DNA of 45,942 nucleotides from Streptomyces sp. CBMA123 (GTDB lineage Bacteria > Actinomycetota > Actinomycetes > Streptomycetales > Streptomycetaceae): positions 1 to 45,942 of the forward strand of contig NZ_MECK01000446.1 in the NCBI RefSeq assembly GCF_014596465.1, read 5' to 3'. Position 1 is the stretch's first letter; the number at the start of each line of letters is the position of its first letter. The position numbers and the translations under genes are program-made. The notes below the pieces were generated by a model that ran no database searches, was not told the origin of the DNA, and was given only the letters and a program-made list of their open reading frames with translations. Positions 17,227 through 25,772 of the stretch are shown piece by piece.

Positions 17227-17802
17227 GTGACATCAGCCGACCACCGCACCGCTCCCGCGTGGAGCCACGTCGAGGAGTTCCTGCGCGCCCACGAGGCCGA
17301 CCGGATCCCGCACCCGGGCGGCACCCTGCTGGAGCACCTGGCCCGGGTGGCAGCCCTGTTGGCGGACTGGGGCACCGATGCCGCCGTCCAGGTCGCCGGG
17401 CTCTGCCACGCCGCGTACGGGACCGACGGCTTCGACGGCGCCCTGCTGGCACTGGACGAACGGGACGCGCTGGCCGCCCTTGTCGGCGAGCGCGCCGAGG
17501 CGCTCGTCTACCTGTACGCGAGCTGCGGCCGAGCCGCCGTCTACCCGCGCCTGGGCCGGGACGACGAGCCGCTGTTCCACGACCGGTTCACCGGAGAGGA
17601 CCACACCCCGCCGGAGGAGGACCTGCGGGCCTTCCTCGCCATCACCGCCGCCAACGAACTCGACGTGCTCCGCCACAACGCCGAACTCGCCGCCCGCTAC
17701 GGGCTAGGCCTGTACGAACTGTTGTCCCGCACCCGTGAGTTGCTGCCGGCCGCCGGCTGGCAGGCCTGGCGGGCATGGCAGGACGGGCCAACACGGGCCT
17801 GA
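17227..17802 (+). CDS. DUF6817-like protein, possible HD-type fold
   Basis: 191 residues from GTG 17227. It has GGTLLEHLARVAALLADWG, then VAGLCHAAYGTDGFDGALL with an HxxYGT motif, GERAEALVYLYASCGRAAVY and FLAITAANELDVL. The order H, HAAYGTDGF, Y-x-CD/G and AN.LD fits a family I recall as DUF6817, which resembles metal-dependent HD hydrolases. Enzyme activity is not established. The family name is from memory, so treat it as probable. No close neighbour on the same strand suggests a pathway. Confidence 0.68.
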   Translation: MTSADHRTAPAWSHVEEFLRAHEADRIPHPGGTLLEHLARVAALLADWGTDAAVQVAGLCHAAYGTDGFDGALLALDERDALAALVGERAEALVYLYASCGRAAVYPRLGRDDEPLFHDRFTGEDHTPPEEDLRAFLAITAANELDVLRHNAELAARYGLGLYELLSRTRELLPAAGWQAWRAWQDGPTRA

Positions 17803-17925
17803 AGCAGCATATCTGACTGTTCGTCAACCACCAACCGGCAGAAGACAATTTGCCGACCGTTCACGTGTCATGTCGGAACCACCGTACGGGGACCGGACGT
17901 TCTCGAAGGCGGGAGGGATACAGAC

Positions 17926-18324
17926 ATGACAACCAGACCGTACCGCCTCGCCGCCGCCACGATCGCACTGCTCGTGGCGGCGCCCTTGTTCACCGCCTGC
18001 AAGAACGCCGACCAGGCCCTCGACTGCGGAAAACGGGCGATCAGCCTCACCGGCGATGTCCAGGACCTCACCGACTCGGCGCTCAACGTCGGCCAGATCA
18101 CCGACGAGAGTCGGCGCAAACACACCGTCGCGGCCCTCAAGAAGGTCAGCGACGACATCAAGCAGATCCGCAAGGACGGCGACGGCAAGGTCGACGCCGC
18201 CGCCGACAAACTGTCCAAGGCCGTCGACAACGCCCAGACCGCCGTCTCCAAGGGCAAGGAGCCCGACTTCGGACCGATCGGCGACGCGGCCGGCGAGCTG
18301 ACCAAGGCCTGCGCCGGAGCCTGA
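17926..18324 (+). CDS. Small predicted lipoprotein
   Basis: 132 residues. Signal peptide with arginine-containing N-region (MTTRPYRLAA), hydrophobic core and lipobox LFTAC, so Cys near residue 25 would be lipidated. The mature part is a charged helical protein (KKVSDDIKQIRKDGDGKVDA, then DKLSKAVDNAQTAVSKGKE) with a second Cys near each end (LDCGKRA and TKACAGA) that could pair. GGGAGG lies ahead of the ATG. No domain recognised. A strong terminator follows. Confidence 0.8.
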   Translation: MTTRPYRLAAATIALLVAAPLFTACKNADQALDCGKRAISLTGDVQDLTDSALNVGQITDESRRKHTVAALKKVSDDIKQIRKDGDGKVDAAADKLSKAVDNAQTAVSKGKEPDFGPIGDAAGELTKACAGA

Positions 18325-18358
18325 CGCCCCGACACCCCGGCACCGCCACCACGTGGGC

Positions 18359-18389
18359 CCGGGAGCGCCGGCCGATCCGGCGCTCCCGG
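18359..18389. terminator. Intrinsic-type terminator
   Basis: Perfect 13-bp arms CCGGGAGCGCCGG (18359-18371) and CCGGCGCTCCCGG (18377-18389) around a five-base loop, 34 bp after the lipoprotein stop. Confidence 0.88.
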
Positions 18390-18463
18390 CCTGTCGCCAC
18401 CGCCCCGACGCCCCCAAGGCGGTAGGAACGGGCACCGGCCCGAACCCCGCCCCGGAGGCACCG

Positions 18464-18631
18464 GTGAACCACCCGATCCTCCACCAGATCCACCAGCTGC
18501 GCGCCGAGTTGGCCGACGACGCCGCCCCCGCCCTGGTCACCGCGCTCGCCCAGGGCACCGCCCCGCTCACCGCGGTGGCCGACCTCGCCGCCCAACAGCA
18601 CCGGATCACCACAGCAGAAGGGCGGCGGTGA
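18464..18631 (+). pseudogene. N-terminal stub, possibly of a TenA/heme-oxygenase-like gene
   Basis: 55 codons from GTG 18464, with GGAGG six bases upstream. It reads HPILHQIHQLRAELADD, ALVTALAQGTAPLTA and ADLAAQQHRIT, an all-helical start that I associate with a heme-oxygenase-like (TenA-type) actinobacterial family, where a conserved SDRRS normally follows. Here the sequence turns to TTAEGRR and stops. The last 26 bases overlap the truncated end of the convergent DUF6328 gene, so the break is about 18605-18612. A C-terminal piece that fits the same family lies at 45446-45634 in the same orientation. Confidence 0.45.
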
Positions 18632-18890
18632 TCGTCAGGGCCAGGGTGACCAGGCCGGTGGCGATCGCGCCCAGGACTACGGTTGCGTCGTAGAGGTTCT
18701 TGTCGAAGTCGGACAGGCCGGCGAAACGGGGGGTGAAGGCGACGCTGAGCAGGAAGCCGAACAGGATCTGTGCACCGGTCTGACACACGCGGACCTCTTG
18801 GAGCATCTCGCTCCACAGCCGGTCCGCCCGTTCCTGCGGCGTCTCGTCGCGGCCGCTCCCGGACGCGTCCCCGCGGCTCCTCGATGTCAC
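18606..18890 (-). pseudogene. DUF6328 membrane protein, shortened at the C-terminus and internally
   Basis: 94 residues. It begins with a hydrophilic leader and DETPQERADRLWSEMLQEVR, then VCQTGAQILFGFLLSVAFTP and DFDKNLYDATVVLGAIATG, the recognisable DUF6328 start with two membrane helices. The family usually has four helices and about 150-170 residues. Here ATG is joined directly to LVTLALTITAALLLW and stop, which resembles the fourth helix, so the third helix and the final stretch are missing. The start and frame are intact, so a small two- to three-helix protein could still be made, but it is probably non-functional. Confidence 0.65.
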
Positions 18891-18936
18891 TGGTCGTCTC
18901 CTGTCTCGCCTCGCCGCCGCCGGGGCCTATCCCTCT

Positions 18937-19416
18937 TCACGCCGGGTGTCCGGCGTCGATGTCCTGGACGTCCTGGAAGGTCAGTGAGCCGCCGCTCGAC
19001 GCGGCTTCGGTGTCGATCGGTTCCAGGAGGAAGCCCACGTGGTCGCCCCAGTCCACCCGGTCGAGGACACGGCCGGCGAACCAGGCCACGGCGCCTTCCA
19101 GCACCGGGACTCCGTAGGGTCCCACCTCCCACGCGGCGACCGCGAACTTGTCGACGTCGTCACCTGTGCGGCCGCCGAACAGCTCGGCGAGATCATGTCG
19201 GCGCGTCGGGAGCAGGTGGACCACCAGCACGGGCGAGCGCGACGCGACGGCATAGGTCCGGTTCGCCTTGGAAATCCAGACGGCGAAGCGGAGCGGCTGG
19301 ATCGAGCACTGGCCGGCGAAGCCGACCAGACACCCCGCGTGCTCCCGTCCGGTCGTCGCGGTGACGACATACACCGGGTAGTCCAACAAGGCGGCGAACG
19401 AATCGAATTGGCCCAT
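18937..19416 (-). CDS. Flavin reductase-like FMN-binding protein
   Basis: 159 residues. The order FDSFAALLDYPVYVVTATTG, REHAGCLVGFAGQCSIQPLR, FAVWISKANRTYAVASRSP and LVVHLLP is the split-barrel FMN-binding flavin-reductase fold, with the C/G-x-x-S-x-x-P flavin-contact region conserved. Family members reduce FMN or FAD with NAD(P)H or use F420-like chemistry. The C-terminal GHVGFLLEP-like strand is present. ATG at 19416 with GAGGGAAG upstream. First intact gene inside the proposed island. Confidence 0.82.
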   Translation of the reverse strand: MGQFDSFAALLDYPVYVVTATTGREHAGCLVGFAGQCSIQPLRFAVWISKANRTYAVASRSPVLVVHLLPTRRHDLAELFGGRTGDDVDKFAVAAWEVGPYGVPVLEGAVAWFAGRVLDRVDWGDHVGFLLEPIDTEAASSGGSLTFQDVQDIDAGHPA

Positions 19417-19446
19417 GGTGCTGCTTCTTCCCTCGGAGCTGGCGAG

Positions 19447-19587
19447 CTATCGCAGGCAGTTGCGCGACCTCGCGGCCGGTCGTGGTGCCCGGCAGAGCCA
19501 GGCCAGCGCCTGGTAGAACCCGAGGACGTAGTCGGCGTCAGCGCCGTCGTGCGCGGCTGCGCGCAGTTTCACGGCGGCGCTCGGCAT
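19447..19587 (-). pseudogene. Gene fragment of unknown family
   Basis: 46 codons ending at 19447. The stretch AVKLRAAAHDGADADYVLGF then YQALAWLC looks like real protein (amphipathic helix, ordinary composition), unlike its flanks. There is no ribosome site before the ATG at 19587. After ALAWLC the sequence becomes arginine/proline-rich. Probably a piece of a larger gene. Confidence 0.35.
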
Positions 19588-19618
19588 TCGACGAGGAGCT
19601 GCGCACGGTTGGGCATCA

Positions 19619-19805
19619 CGGTCCGGGGCAGCGGGGCAGCGGTCACTGGGGCTTTGGGCTGGGTTCCGGCGGCCCACCGGTAGACGGCCTACGCGCCGTG
19701 TTCGAGGCCGGCGCACGGTGAGGGCGGACGGTCGGATGCCCTGGTCGAGTACCTTGTCCAGCCCCGTGCCCCTACCGCTGGCGTGGTCGCCTCGTGTGTG
19801 CTCAT
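19619..19805 (-). pseudogene. Degraded gene, frameshifted
   Basis: From ATG 19805 the frame reads MSTHEATTPAVG; one frame over it continues GLDKVLDQGIRPSALTV and, later, RRNPAQSPSD. The pieces follow each other in order and would join by a single frameshift, with a damaged middle. It resembles the start of EcsC-like or related Streptomyces hypothetical proteins, but the match is from memory and weak. The remaining bases up to 20029 hold only the promoter of the next gene, with no other feature I can support. Confidence 0.3.
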
Positions 19806-20029
19806 GTCGGCAAGTTACGTCCACCGGCCCTCTGCCGCCTCCGGGCTGGGGCCGGGGCCGGTGGCGTCCTGTGGCGGCCGCGCACCGATCGCGGGCGGCC
19901 GCGTCGGGCGGCGTGCGTCGGCGGTGGAGGGCACGATGGAAGAACACTCCCGCGCTGCTGTACATCTCCGGCTCCTGCGGGCCGCCCAGGTCAGGCCGCA
20001 CTGTCGGCCACATTCTCGAAGGACGCGTG

Positions 20030-20566
20030 ATGTCTCCCCGACTCCTGGCGGAACCGTTGAGCATCTACCTGAACGACCACCTGACCGGTGCGTTCGGTGG
20101 TGCCGCGCTGGCCCGGCGCATGGCCGACAGCCATCCGGACAGTCGCCGCGCGGCCGACCTGCGCCGCCTGGTCCGCGATGTGGAGGAAGACCGCGACGAC
20201 CTGGTCCGGATCATGAACAGCCTCGGGGTGCCCGTGCGCCACTATCGAACCTGGCTGGGCCTGGCAGGCGAGCGGATCGCGCGACTCAAGCCCAACGGGT
20301 CGCTGGTGCGCCGCTCCCCGCTGAGCGACCTGGTCGAACTGGAAGCGATGCGCACTGGCGTCGAAGGCAAGACCGCGCTGTGGCAGGCGCTTCGCGCCAT
20401 CGCCGACACCGACCCGCGCTTGGACCCGGACGACCTGGATCGCCTCATCGAGCGGGCACGGGACCAGACACGCACGCTGAAAGGCTGGCACCGGTCGGTC
20501 AGCAGCAAGGTCCTTCCCGGCAGCGGCGCCACGTCTCACAGGGGCGGCGGCTCGCCGTCCCTGTGA
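20030..20566 (+). CDS. Helical protein of unknown function (ferritin-like pattern)
   Basis: 178 residues from ATG 20030, with GAAGGA upstream. Entirely helical: AEPLSIYLNDHLTGAFGG, ARRMADSHPDSRRAADLRR, VRDVEEDRDDLVRIMNSLGV, LARLK-like basic turn, then SDLVELEAMRTGVEGKTALW and a last pair of helices. The E/H-rich spacing resembles a four-helix ferritin-like bundle seen in Streptomyces stress loci, but metal ligands are not convincingly complete. The last 20 residues are glycine/serine-rich. Cytoplasmic. Confidence 0.7.
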   Translation: MSPRLLAEPLSIYLNDHLTGAFGGAALARRMADSHPDSRRAADLRRLVRDVEEDRDDLVRIMNSLGVPVRHYRTWLGLAGERIARLKPNGSLVRRSPLSDLVELEAMRTGVEGKTALWQALRAIADTDPRLDPDDLDRLIERARDQTRTLKGWHRSVSSKVLPGSGATSHRGGGSPSL

Positions 20567-20760
20567 CCGGAGGGCGCAAGGCGGGGCGAGAGGCGTCGAC
20601 CGGCGCTCAGACACCCATGGTTGTACGGGCCCGAGCCGGCCGGTAGCGCTGGACATGCAATCGCTCGGGTGGGGTCCGGAAGGATTGGTTGTCCGCGGCG
20701 CGGACAGACGCAGAGGAGAGCCGCCAGGCCACGGTGGTCACGCCAACGGAGGAGACCGCA

Positions 20761-21021
20761 ATGGTGAAGATCCTCTACAAGCCGCTCGGCTTGCTGTTCG
20801 GCGCCCTTGGCGGGGTGATCGCGGGCGCCGTCTTCCGGCGCCTGTGGGCTGTCCTTGGTCACCAGGGCAGTGCGCCGCAGGCCACCGACGAGGACCGCAC
20901 CTGGAAGGAGGTGCTGACTGCCGCTGCCCTGCAAGGGGCGGTCTTCGCCCTCGTCAAGGCGGTGGTCGACCGCAGCGGAGCCGTCGGCACCCGCCGCCTG
21001 ACGGGGACCTGGCCCGACTGA
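20761..21021 (+). CDS. DUF4235 membrane protein
   Basis: 86 residues. MVKILYKPLGLLFGALGGVI then AGAVFRRLWAVL is the DUF4235 opening with a first membrane helix; a second helix is TAAALQGAVFALVKAVVDRS. Length is as usual for the family. GGAGGAG precedes the ATG. These small proteins recur beside stress-response genes in actinobacteria; function unknown. Confidence 0.85.
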   Translation: MVKILYKPLGLLFGALGGVIAGAVFRRLWAVLGHQGSAPQATDEDRTWKEVLTAAALQGAVFALVKAVVDRSGAVGTRRLTGTWPD

Positions 21022-21051
21022 CGGCGCCGCGCCGACGTAGGAAGGCAGCCC

Positions 21052-21270
21052 ATGAGCGAGTTTGACCGGGAGCAGGCCCATCGGAAAGCGGAGAACTTGT
21101 CCCACCTCAAGGACGACGTCGCCGAGAAGAACACCGAGCACATCAAGCGCGCCCAGCAGGACGAGGACCCCACGGGCTGCACGGGTCCGGAGACGGAAGC
21201 CGTTCAGCGGCCGCAGGGGCCCCGACGGGGTGATCCAGTCGGCACCGAGCAGGCCCGTCGCGAAAGCTGA
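21052..21270 (+). CDS. Small hydrophilic protein of unknown function
   Basis: 72 residues, 30 bp after the DUF4235 gene and probably co-transcribed. The first 40 residues are a charged helix (MSEFDREQAHRKAENLSHLK, then DDVAEKNTEHIKRAQQDED). The rest is glycine/proline/glutamine-rich and may be read-through into decayed sequence, because an SDR remnant starts just downstream. AGGAAGG precedes the ATG. Confidence 0.6.
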   Translation: MSEFDREQAHRKAENLSHLKDDVAEKNTEHIKRAQQDEDPTGCTGPETEAVQRPQGPRRGDPVGTEQARRES

Positions 21271-21330
21271 CGGGCTGCGCGCAGCCCGTGGGTGGCGAGC
21301 CGGTGGTCACGAGCCGGCTGCGTCCGCGGA

Positions 21331-21405
21331 CGGAGGTTTCCCGGCAGCCGGCCTGGATCACGCCCGCGTTGTTGACCAGCACGTCCACGGGGCCGAAGCG
21401 CTCGT
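21331..21405 (-). pseudogene. Short-chain dehydrogenase fragment
   Basis: On the minus strand this reads HERFGPVDVLVNNAGVIQAG then CRETS. The FGPVDVLVNNAGV stretch is the classical SDR NNAG strand. Nothing upstream or downstream continues the fold: no TGxxxGxG start and no YxxxK motif in any frame. It is an isolated internal piece of a lost gene. Confidence 0.7.
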
Positions 21406-21512
21406 GCCGGCGGCCACGAGCCGGTTTGGATTGGATCCCGGCCCGGCGGCAATACGCGGGTTGAGGGCGCTCGGCATTCCGCAGACTGATCCGGACAAAC
21501 GGAGGCAGCGCG

Positions 21513-21952
21513 ATGACCCCTACTGGCACAACGCTGCGCTTCGGTGTGGAGGAGAGGAGTTCCTCCTGGTCGACCCCGAGCGCCGGGCGACGACGGCTCG
21601 GGCCGCGGCGGTCCTGGCCGACCCGGGTCTTGCCCTGGCGCTGGGAGACCGGGCGCAGCCCGAGTTCTTCCGGACCCAGGTCGAGCACTGCACAAATCCG
21701 GTGCGGACATCGGCTGACCTGCGCTCGGAACCGGGCCGTGCGCGCCGGGCCACCGTTGCTGCGGCCGAACGGGCCGGCTGCCGCCTGGTCGCGTCGGGCA
21801 CGGCGGTGCTGCCCAGCCGGCACCCGCTACCCGTGACGCAGACACCGCGATACCGGCGGATGGCAGCTCACGCTCCTGCGTCGGCTGATCAGATCGGCGG
21901 GGAGCTGTGCGGCTGCCACGTCCACATCGGCGATCTGACCCGGGCCCAGGCG
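21513..21952 (+). pseudogene. Carboxylate-amine ligase (YbdK/GCS2 type), frameshifted and truncated
   Basis: ATG 21513 with GGAGG reads MTPTGTTLRFGVEE, then an extra AG in GAGGAGAGGAG (about 21550) shifts the frame; the other frame continues EEFLLVDPERRATTARAAAV, RTQVEHCTNPVRTSADLRSE, LPVTQTPRYRRM and GELCGCHVHIGDL. These are the N-terminal half motifs of YbdK-type glutamate-cysteine ligase-like enzymes. Similarity ends after TRAQA near 21952; the ATP-binding second half is absent. A stretch after VLADPG is also shorter than normal. Confidence 0.82.
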
Positions 21953-21954
21953 CC

Positions 21955-22056
21955 GGTGGGCGCCTGGGCCTGGCGGCGCCCGCCGACCAGATGCTGCGCC
22001 TGCTGGAAGCGACCGGCGCGGATGAGATGTTCGCCGTGCACGTCTCCGTCGCTGGG
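21955..22056 (+). pseudogene. STAS-domain (anti-anti-sigma) C-terminal fragment
   Basis: Directly after the YbdK break the frame reads GGRLGLAAPADQMLRLLEAT then GADEMFAVHVSVA. This is the last strand and helix of a STAS domain, where G-x-L-x-L..P...V.RLLE.TG.D..F.VH is typical. The front of the domain with the phosphorylated Ser is missing, so the join with ybdK is a deletion point. Confidence 0.6.
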
Positions 22057-22179
22057 CCTCACGTAGACCGTGTCCTCGGGTCGAGGTGCGGCAGCGACCG
22101 AGCGCCGGGTGACCGCGGATCCGGTGGGACGGGCGGCGGCCGTGGCAACTGGCCGGTTGGCCGACTGGAGGAACTGGTC

Positions 22180-22551
22180 ATGACTTTTCAGCATCCCGCG
22201 CAGAAGCGTGACGACGGGCGACGGGGCCGGTTCGAGAAGGCCGCAGAACTGGCGTCGAACTTCACCAGCTCGCCTCTGTTCGCCGTTCTGTGCCTGGGCT
22301 TGGTCACCCTGTTCGTCGCGGCCCATGTCGCCGGGTGGTCCGCTGGCTGGCAGTTGCTGGTCGGGGATGCGATGAGCGCGGTCACGCTGCTGCTGCTGGC
22401 GTTGTTGAAGAACGCGGAGCGCCGGGCCGAGCACGCCATTCAGCGCAAGCTCGATGCGATCGCCGCCGCGCTGCTGGAGCAGCAGGAGGGCAAGCGGGGG
22501 AAGGCGCACGAGCATTTGAAGGAGGCGATCCGGATGGAGGAGCGCCTTTGA
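22180..22551 (+). CDS. Low-affinity iron permease-like membrane protein
   Basis: 123 residues. Basic N-terminus, then FEKAAELASNFTSSPLFAVL, which opens the low-affinity iron permease domain (PF04120), two membrane helices (LCLGLVTLFVAAHVAG and LLVGDAMSAVTLLLLALL) and the conserved KNAERRAEHAIQRKLDAIAA. The C-terminus is a charged helix. GGAGG lies before the ATG at 22180. Bacterial members are short compared with fungal Fet4 and transport has not been shown for most, so the name describes the domain only. Confidence 0.8.
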   Translation: MTFQHPAQKRDDGRRGRFEKAAELASNFTSSPLFAVLCLGLVTLFVAAHVAGWSAGWQLLVGDAMSAVTLLLLALLKNAERRAEHAIQRKLDAIAAALLEQQEGKRGKAHEHLKEAIRMEERL

Positions 22552-22597
22552 CCGCACCGTTCCCACTTCCTCGGCTGGCGGCGGCCGGCCTGGGAGA

Positions 22598-24397
22598 TCA
22601 GGTCTGGGCGGCGATGGCGGTGCAGAGCAGGGCCACTCCAAGGGCGAGGAAGGCGAGGTAGTCGCCGAGGTGTCCGGAGTGCATACGGCGCAGTACTCGT
22701 ACGGCGGCCCTGGCGGCGCCGGAGGGCGTTCGGCGCCGGGCCGCTGTGACGGCCAGAGCGCAGGCCAGGGCGGCGGAGAGCAGCCCGAGGCCGATGCCGG
22801 TTCCGGTCCAGCCGGTGCTCGTGGCCGGGCTCGTCGCGGTGGTGCCGAGCGGGGTGGCGACTGCAGCGGTGTAGCGGGCGGGGTCGGTGAAGGTCTGTGC
22901 GCCCCGGGCGACTGCGGTGGCGACGGCGGGCGCGCAGCCCAGCAGCAGGGCGCCGGCGAGGAGGACGGCGGGCACGGCCAGCATGGCGGGCGGCAGGCGC
23001 CGCTGCGGTTCGCGGATCTCGGGTTCCTCGCCTTCGCCGGTGGTCTCCTCCTCCCCGGGGCGGGTGGCGGGGACCGGTCCGAGGCCGAAGAAGATCCGCA
23101 GGGCAGCGCGCAGGGCGGCGCCGCCGGTGGCGGCGGAGGCGAGGACGAACACGGTGGGCAGCCAGGGCTGGAGGTGGCCGGCGGCGTCCTCGGTCAGGGC
23201 CTTGCCCAGTCCGGTGCCGAACGGCGGCATCCCGGCGAGCGCCAACGCGCCGACGGTGAACAGGACGCCGACGGTGCGCAGGGAGCGGGCTCTGCCGTGC
23301 AGGCCGTGTTCGTCGACGGATCCGTAGCGGTCCAGCAGGACGCCGGTGAGGCCGAACAGGGCGGCTTTGACCAGGCCGTGGGCGGCGACGTAGAGGGCGG
23401 TGCCGGCGGCGCCGTCGGGGGTGAGCAGGGCGATGCCGATGAGGAACAGGCCGATGTGGCTGATGGTGGAGAAGGCGAGCAGGCGCTTGAGGTGCCGCTG
23501 CTGCCAGCACATCACGGCGCCCAGTAGCGCGGTCACGATGCCGAGGGCGGTGAAGGTGGTGCGGAACGCGGCGTGGGGGATGCCGCCGGGCCCGGCGAAG
23601 ACGGTCCAGTAGATGCGGGCGGTGCCGTAGACGCCGAGTTCGACCATGACGCCGGACATCAGCATGCACACGGGGGTGGGCGCGACGGCGTGGGCGTCGG
23701 GGAGCCAGAAGTGGAACGGCACCGCGGCGGCCTTCACCAGTAGTGCCGTGCACACCAGGACGAAGGCGATGACGGTGAGTGCGTCGGTGTGGTGGGTGGC
23801 GAGCCCGAGGCGGGCGAGGTTGAGTTCGCCGGTGCGGGCGTAGAGCAGGCCGATGCCGAGCAGGGAGCAGTAGGCGGCGAAGGAGGTGACGATGCCGAAG
23901 GTGAGGGCTCCGTGCAGGGGGCGGGGGTCTTCGATGCGGTAGCCGGTGAGGGCGTAGGCGGCGGCGCCCATGAGTTCGAAGAAGACGAAGGCGTTGAACA
24001 GGTCGCCGGTGAGGGCGAAGCCGGCCATGCCGGCCTCGAACAGCAGGATCAGCGCGGGGAAGACGCCGGCGCGCTCGCCCGTGGGTTCGTCGAAGTACCG
24101 CCAGGAGTAGATGATCACCGCGAGTACGAGGACGGCGACCAGCAGCGCGAGGCCGGCACCGAGCGGGTCGGCGGCCAGCACGATGCCCACGCGGGCGGGC
24201 CAGCCGCCGAGGGCGGCGGTGGCGATGCTGCCGCTCCTGGTCCAGAGCACGACCAGTACCGCTACCTCCAGGGCCGCGATCCCGGTGGCGAGGATGTCGC
24301 AGCTCAGCCGGGGCAGGCGTCGGCCCGCCACAGCGAGCAGGACGGAGCCGAGCAGTGGGACGGCGATGGCGAGCGGCAGCAGGTCCTGTGCGGTCAC
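22598..24397 (-). CDS. Cation/proton antiporter subunit D (MnhD/MrpD, MbhH-type)
   Basis: 599 residues, about fourteen membrane helices, proton_antipo_M fold. The key helix-5 glutamate is Glu141 in [20 protein letters not shown], and the helix-7 lysine is Lys222 in [21 protein letters not shown] hydrophilic insert with [17 protein letters not shown] lies near residue 455. It belongs with complex I-like antiporter subunits that move protons or sodium. Last gene of a seven-gene operon; 3 bp after subunit C. NuoM/NuoN identity is unlikely because all neighbours are Mrp/Mbh-type. Confidence 0.92.
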   Translation of the reverse strand: MTAQDLLPLAIAVPLLGSVLLAVAGRRLPRLSCDILATGIAALEVAVLVVLWTRSGSIATAALGGWPARVGIVLAADPLGAGLALLVAVLVLAVIIYSWRYFDEPTGERAGVFPALILLFEAGMAGFALTGDLFNAFVFFELMGAAAYALTGYRIEDPRPLHGALTFGIVTSFAAYCSLLGIGLLYARTGELNLARLGLATHHTDALTVIAFVLVCTALLVKAAAVPFHFWLPDAHAVAPTPVCMLMSGVMVELGVYGTARIYWTVFAGPGGIPHAAFRTTFTALGIVTALLGAVMCWQQRHLKRLLAFSTISHIGLFLIGIALLTPDGAAGTALYVAAHGLVKAALFGLTGVLLDRYGSVDEHGLHGRARSLRTVGVLFTVGALALAGMPPFGTGLGKALTEDAAGHLQPWLPTVFVLASAATGGAALRAALRIFFGLGPVPATRPGEEETTGEGEEPEIREPQRRLPPAMLAVPAVLLAGALLLGCAPAVATAVARGAQTFTDPARYTAAVATPLGTTATSPATSTGWTGTGIGLGLLSAALACALAVTAARRRTPSGAARAAVRVLRRMHSGHLGDYLAFLALGVALLCTAIAAQT

Positions 24398-24400
24398 GGT

Positions 24401-24748
24401 TCAGCCCTTGAGTCCGGTGAGGGCCTGCGGGTCGACGGTGTGGTGGCGTTTGCGCAGCTGGATGGTCAGGGCGAGCAGCAGGGCGGTGACGGTGGCGCCG
24501 ACGACGACGTCGGTCAGGGCGAGGGCCTGTACGACGGGGTCGACGAGCGGGCGTGTGCCGGGGGTGAGGTCGGAGAACACCGGGGCGGTGGCGCCGTGCC
24601 GGTAGCCGACGGCCAGGAGCAGCAGGTAGGTGGAGGACTGGGCGACGGCGAGGCAGCCGATGGCGTGGATGAGGTTGCGGCTGGTGACGAGGCCGTAGAG
24701 GGCGATGAGCAGGACCCATCCGGCGGCGAGGTAGACGAGGGTGCCCAT
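24401..24748 (-). CDS. Cation/proton antiporter subunit C (MnhC/NuoK-like)
   Basis: 115 residues, three membrane helices. The NuoK-like features are helix 1 with YGLVTSRNLIHAIGCLAVAQ, SSTYLLLLAVGY, and DPVVQALALTDVVVGATVTA, which is the conserved stretch of MnhC. Starts 2 bp after the end of the subunit B gene. Confidence 0.92.
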   Translation of the reverse strand: MGTLVYLAAGWVLLIALYGLVTSRNLIHAIGCLAVAQSSTYLLLLAVGYRHGATAPVFSDLTPGTRPLVDPVVQALALTDVVVGATVTALLLALTIQLRKRHHTVDPQALTGLKG

Positions 24749-24750
24749 GT

Positions 24751-25497
24751 TCAGGTGGTCTCCTGCTCGTCGGGGTCGGTGATCTCGACGGCTTGGTCGA
24801 GGAAGTGGGCGAGCAGCACGATCAGGGCGGAAGCGACCTCGATGCCGACGGCGGCGTTGAGGACGGGGACGGTGCCGCCGGAGGTGATCGTGTTGAAGGT
24901 GCCCAGTGGCAGGACGTTCTTCAGGAACGCGCCTCCGGTGATCAGGGCGGCCAGCCCGATGATCGTGAAGGAGGCTGCGGCCAGGGAGTCGGCGACGTCC
25001 AGGACGGTCAGCGGCCGGACCTTCTTCAGGATGCGGTAGTCGGCGGCCACGTAGGCCAGGTGCAGGGCGGTGGCCAGCACGACGCCGCCCTGGAAACCGC
25101 CGCCGGGCGACAGCTGGCCGTGGGCGATGATGTACACCCCCACGGCGAGCGTGACCGGCATGAGGACGACGCCGAACAGGCCGGTGGTGGGGAGGACCCG
25201 CTCGGCGGTCGGCCGGTGCTGGCGTTCGTCCCGGGCCAGGCGCAGCAGCAGGGTGGCACCGAGCACGGTGGTGAAGAGGATGGACTCCTCGCCGAGGGTG
25301 TCGAACGCGCGGATGTCGAAGTTGACGGAGGACACCACGTTGGCGGTGCGGTGCGCGAGGGCCGCCGCGACTGCCCGGTCGCCGTAGGGGTGGAGGTCGG
25401 AGCCGAAGCGCGGCAGGCCTGTGCAGGCGGTGGTGAAGAACGCGGCGATCACGGCCGCCGAGGCGAGGAACACGATCAGCCGGGTGCGGGCCGTCAC
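24751..25497 (-). CDS. Antiporter subunit: fused MbhE-like and MnhB/MbhF-like domains
   Basis: 248 residues from GTG 25497, overlapping the preceding stop by four bases. Residues 1-100 resemble MbhE: FGSDLHPYGDRAVAAALAH, then TANVVSSVNFDIRAFDTLGE and ESILFTTVLGATLLLR. Residues 120-240 are MnhB/MbhF: LMPVTLAVGVYIIAHGQLSP, GGGFQGGVVLATALHLAYV. In MrpA the MbhE-like part forms the C-terminus. Here it is fused to subunit B instead, with no MrpA gene in the operon. Confidence 0.88.
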   Translation of the reverse strand: MTARTRLIVFLASAAVIAAFFTTACTGLPRFGSDLHPYGDRAVAAALAHRTANVVSSVNFDIRAFDTLGEESILFTTVLGATLLLRLARDERQHRPTAERVLPTTGLFGVVLMPVTLAVGVYIIAHGQLSPGGGFQGGVVLATALHLAYVAADYRILKKVRPLTVLDVADSLAAASFTIIGLAALITGGAFLKNVLPLGTFNTITSGGTVPVLNAAVGIEVASALIVLLAHFLDQAVEITDPDEQETT

Positions 25498-25772
25498 CGG
25501 CCGCTCCCCCGGTCGTCTCGGCGGTCGTCGCGGGTGGGGCGGCGGGTGACCTTGCGGACGGTCAGGAGGATCAGCAGCGGCGTCAGCGCGGTGCCCACCG
25601 CCAGCTGGGACAGGGCCACGTCGGGGGCCTGGAGGACGGCGAACAGTACCGACAGTCCCAGCCCCAGGACGGCCAGGACGACGGCTTGGCGGGCCGGGTC
25701 CCGGCACAGCACCGCCACCGTCGCCGCGGCCACGACGAACGCGACCGCCACACCGATCAACCACTCGTTCAC
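25494..25772 (-). CDS. Antiporter subunit, DUF4040/MbhD-like
   Basis: 92 residues, GTG start at 25772. Three membrane helices with RDPARQAVVLAVLGLGLSVL and FAVLQAPDVALSQLAVGTAL, the DUF4040 signature (the Q-APDVA-x-x-x-AVG pattern). In MrpA this domain forms the region after the ND5-like part; here it is a separate gene as in Mbh. Both ends overlap neighbours by four bases. Confidence 0.9.
   Translation of the reverse strand: MNEWLIGVAVAFVVAAATVAVLCRDPARQAVVLAVLGLGLSVLFAVLQAPDVALSQLAVGTALTPLLILLTVRKVTRRPTRDDRRDDRGSGR

Noticed and set aside
22598..24397. Complex I NuoM/NuoN gene
   Set aside because: All six neighbouring genes are Mrp/Mbh-type subunits, and no other nuo gene is present.
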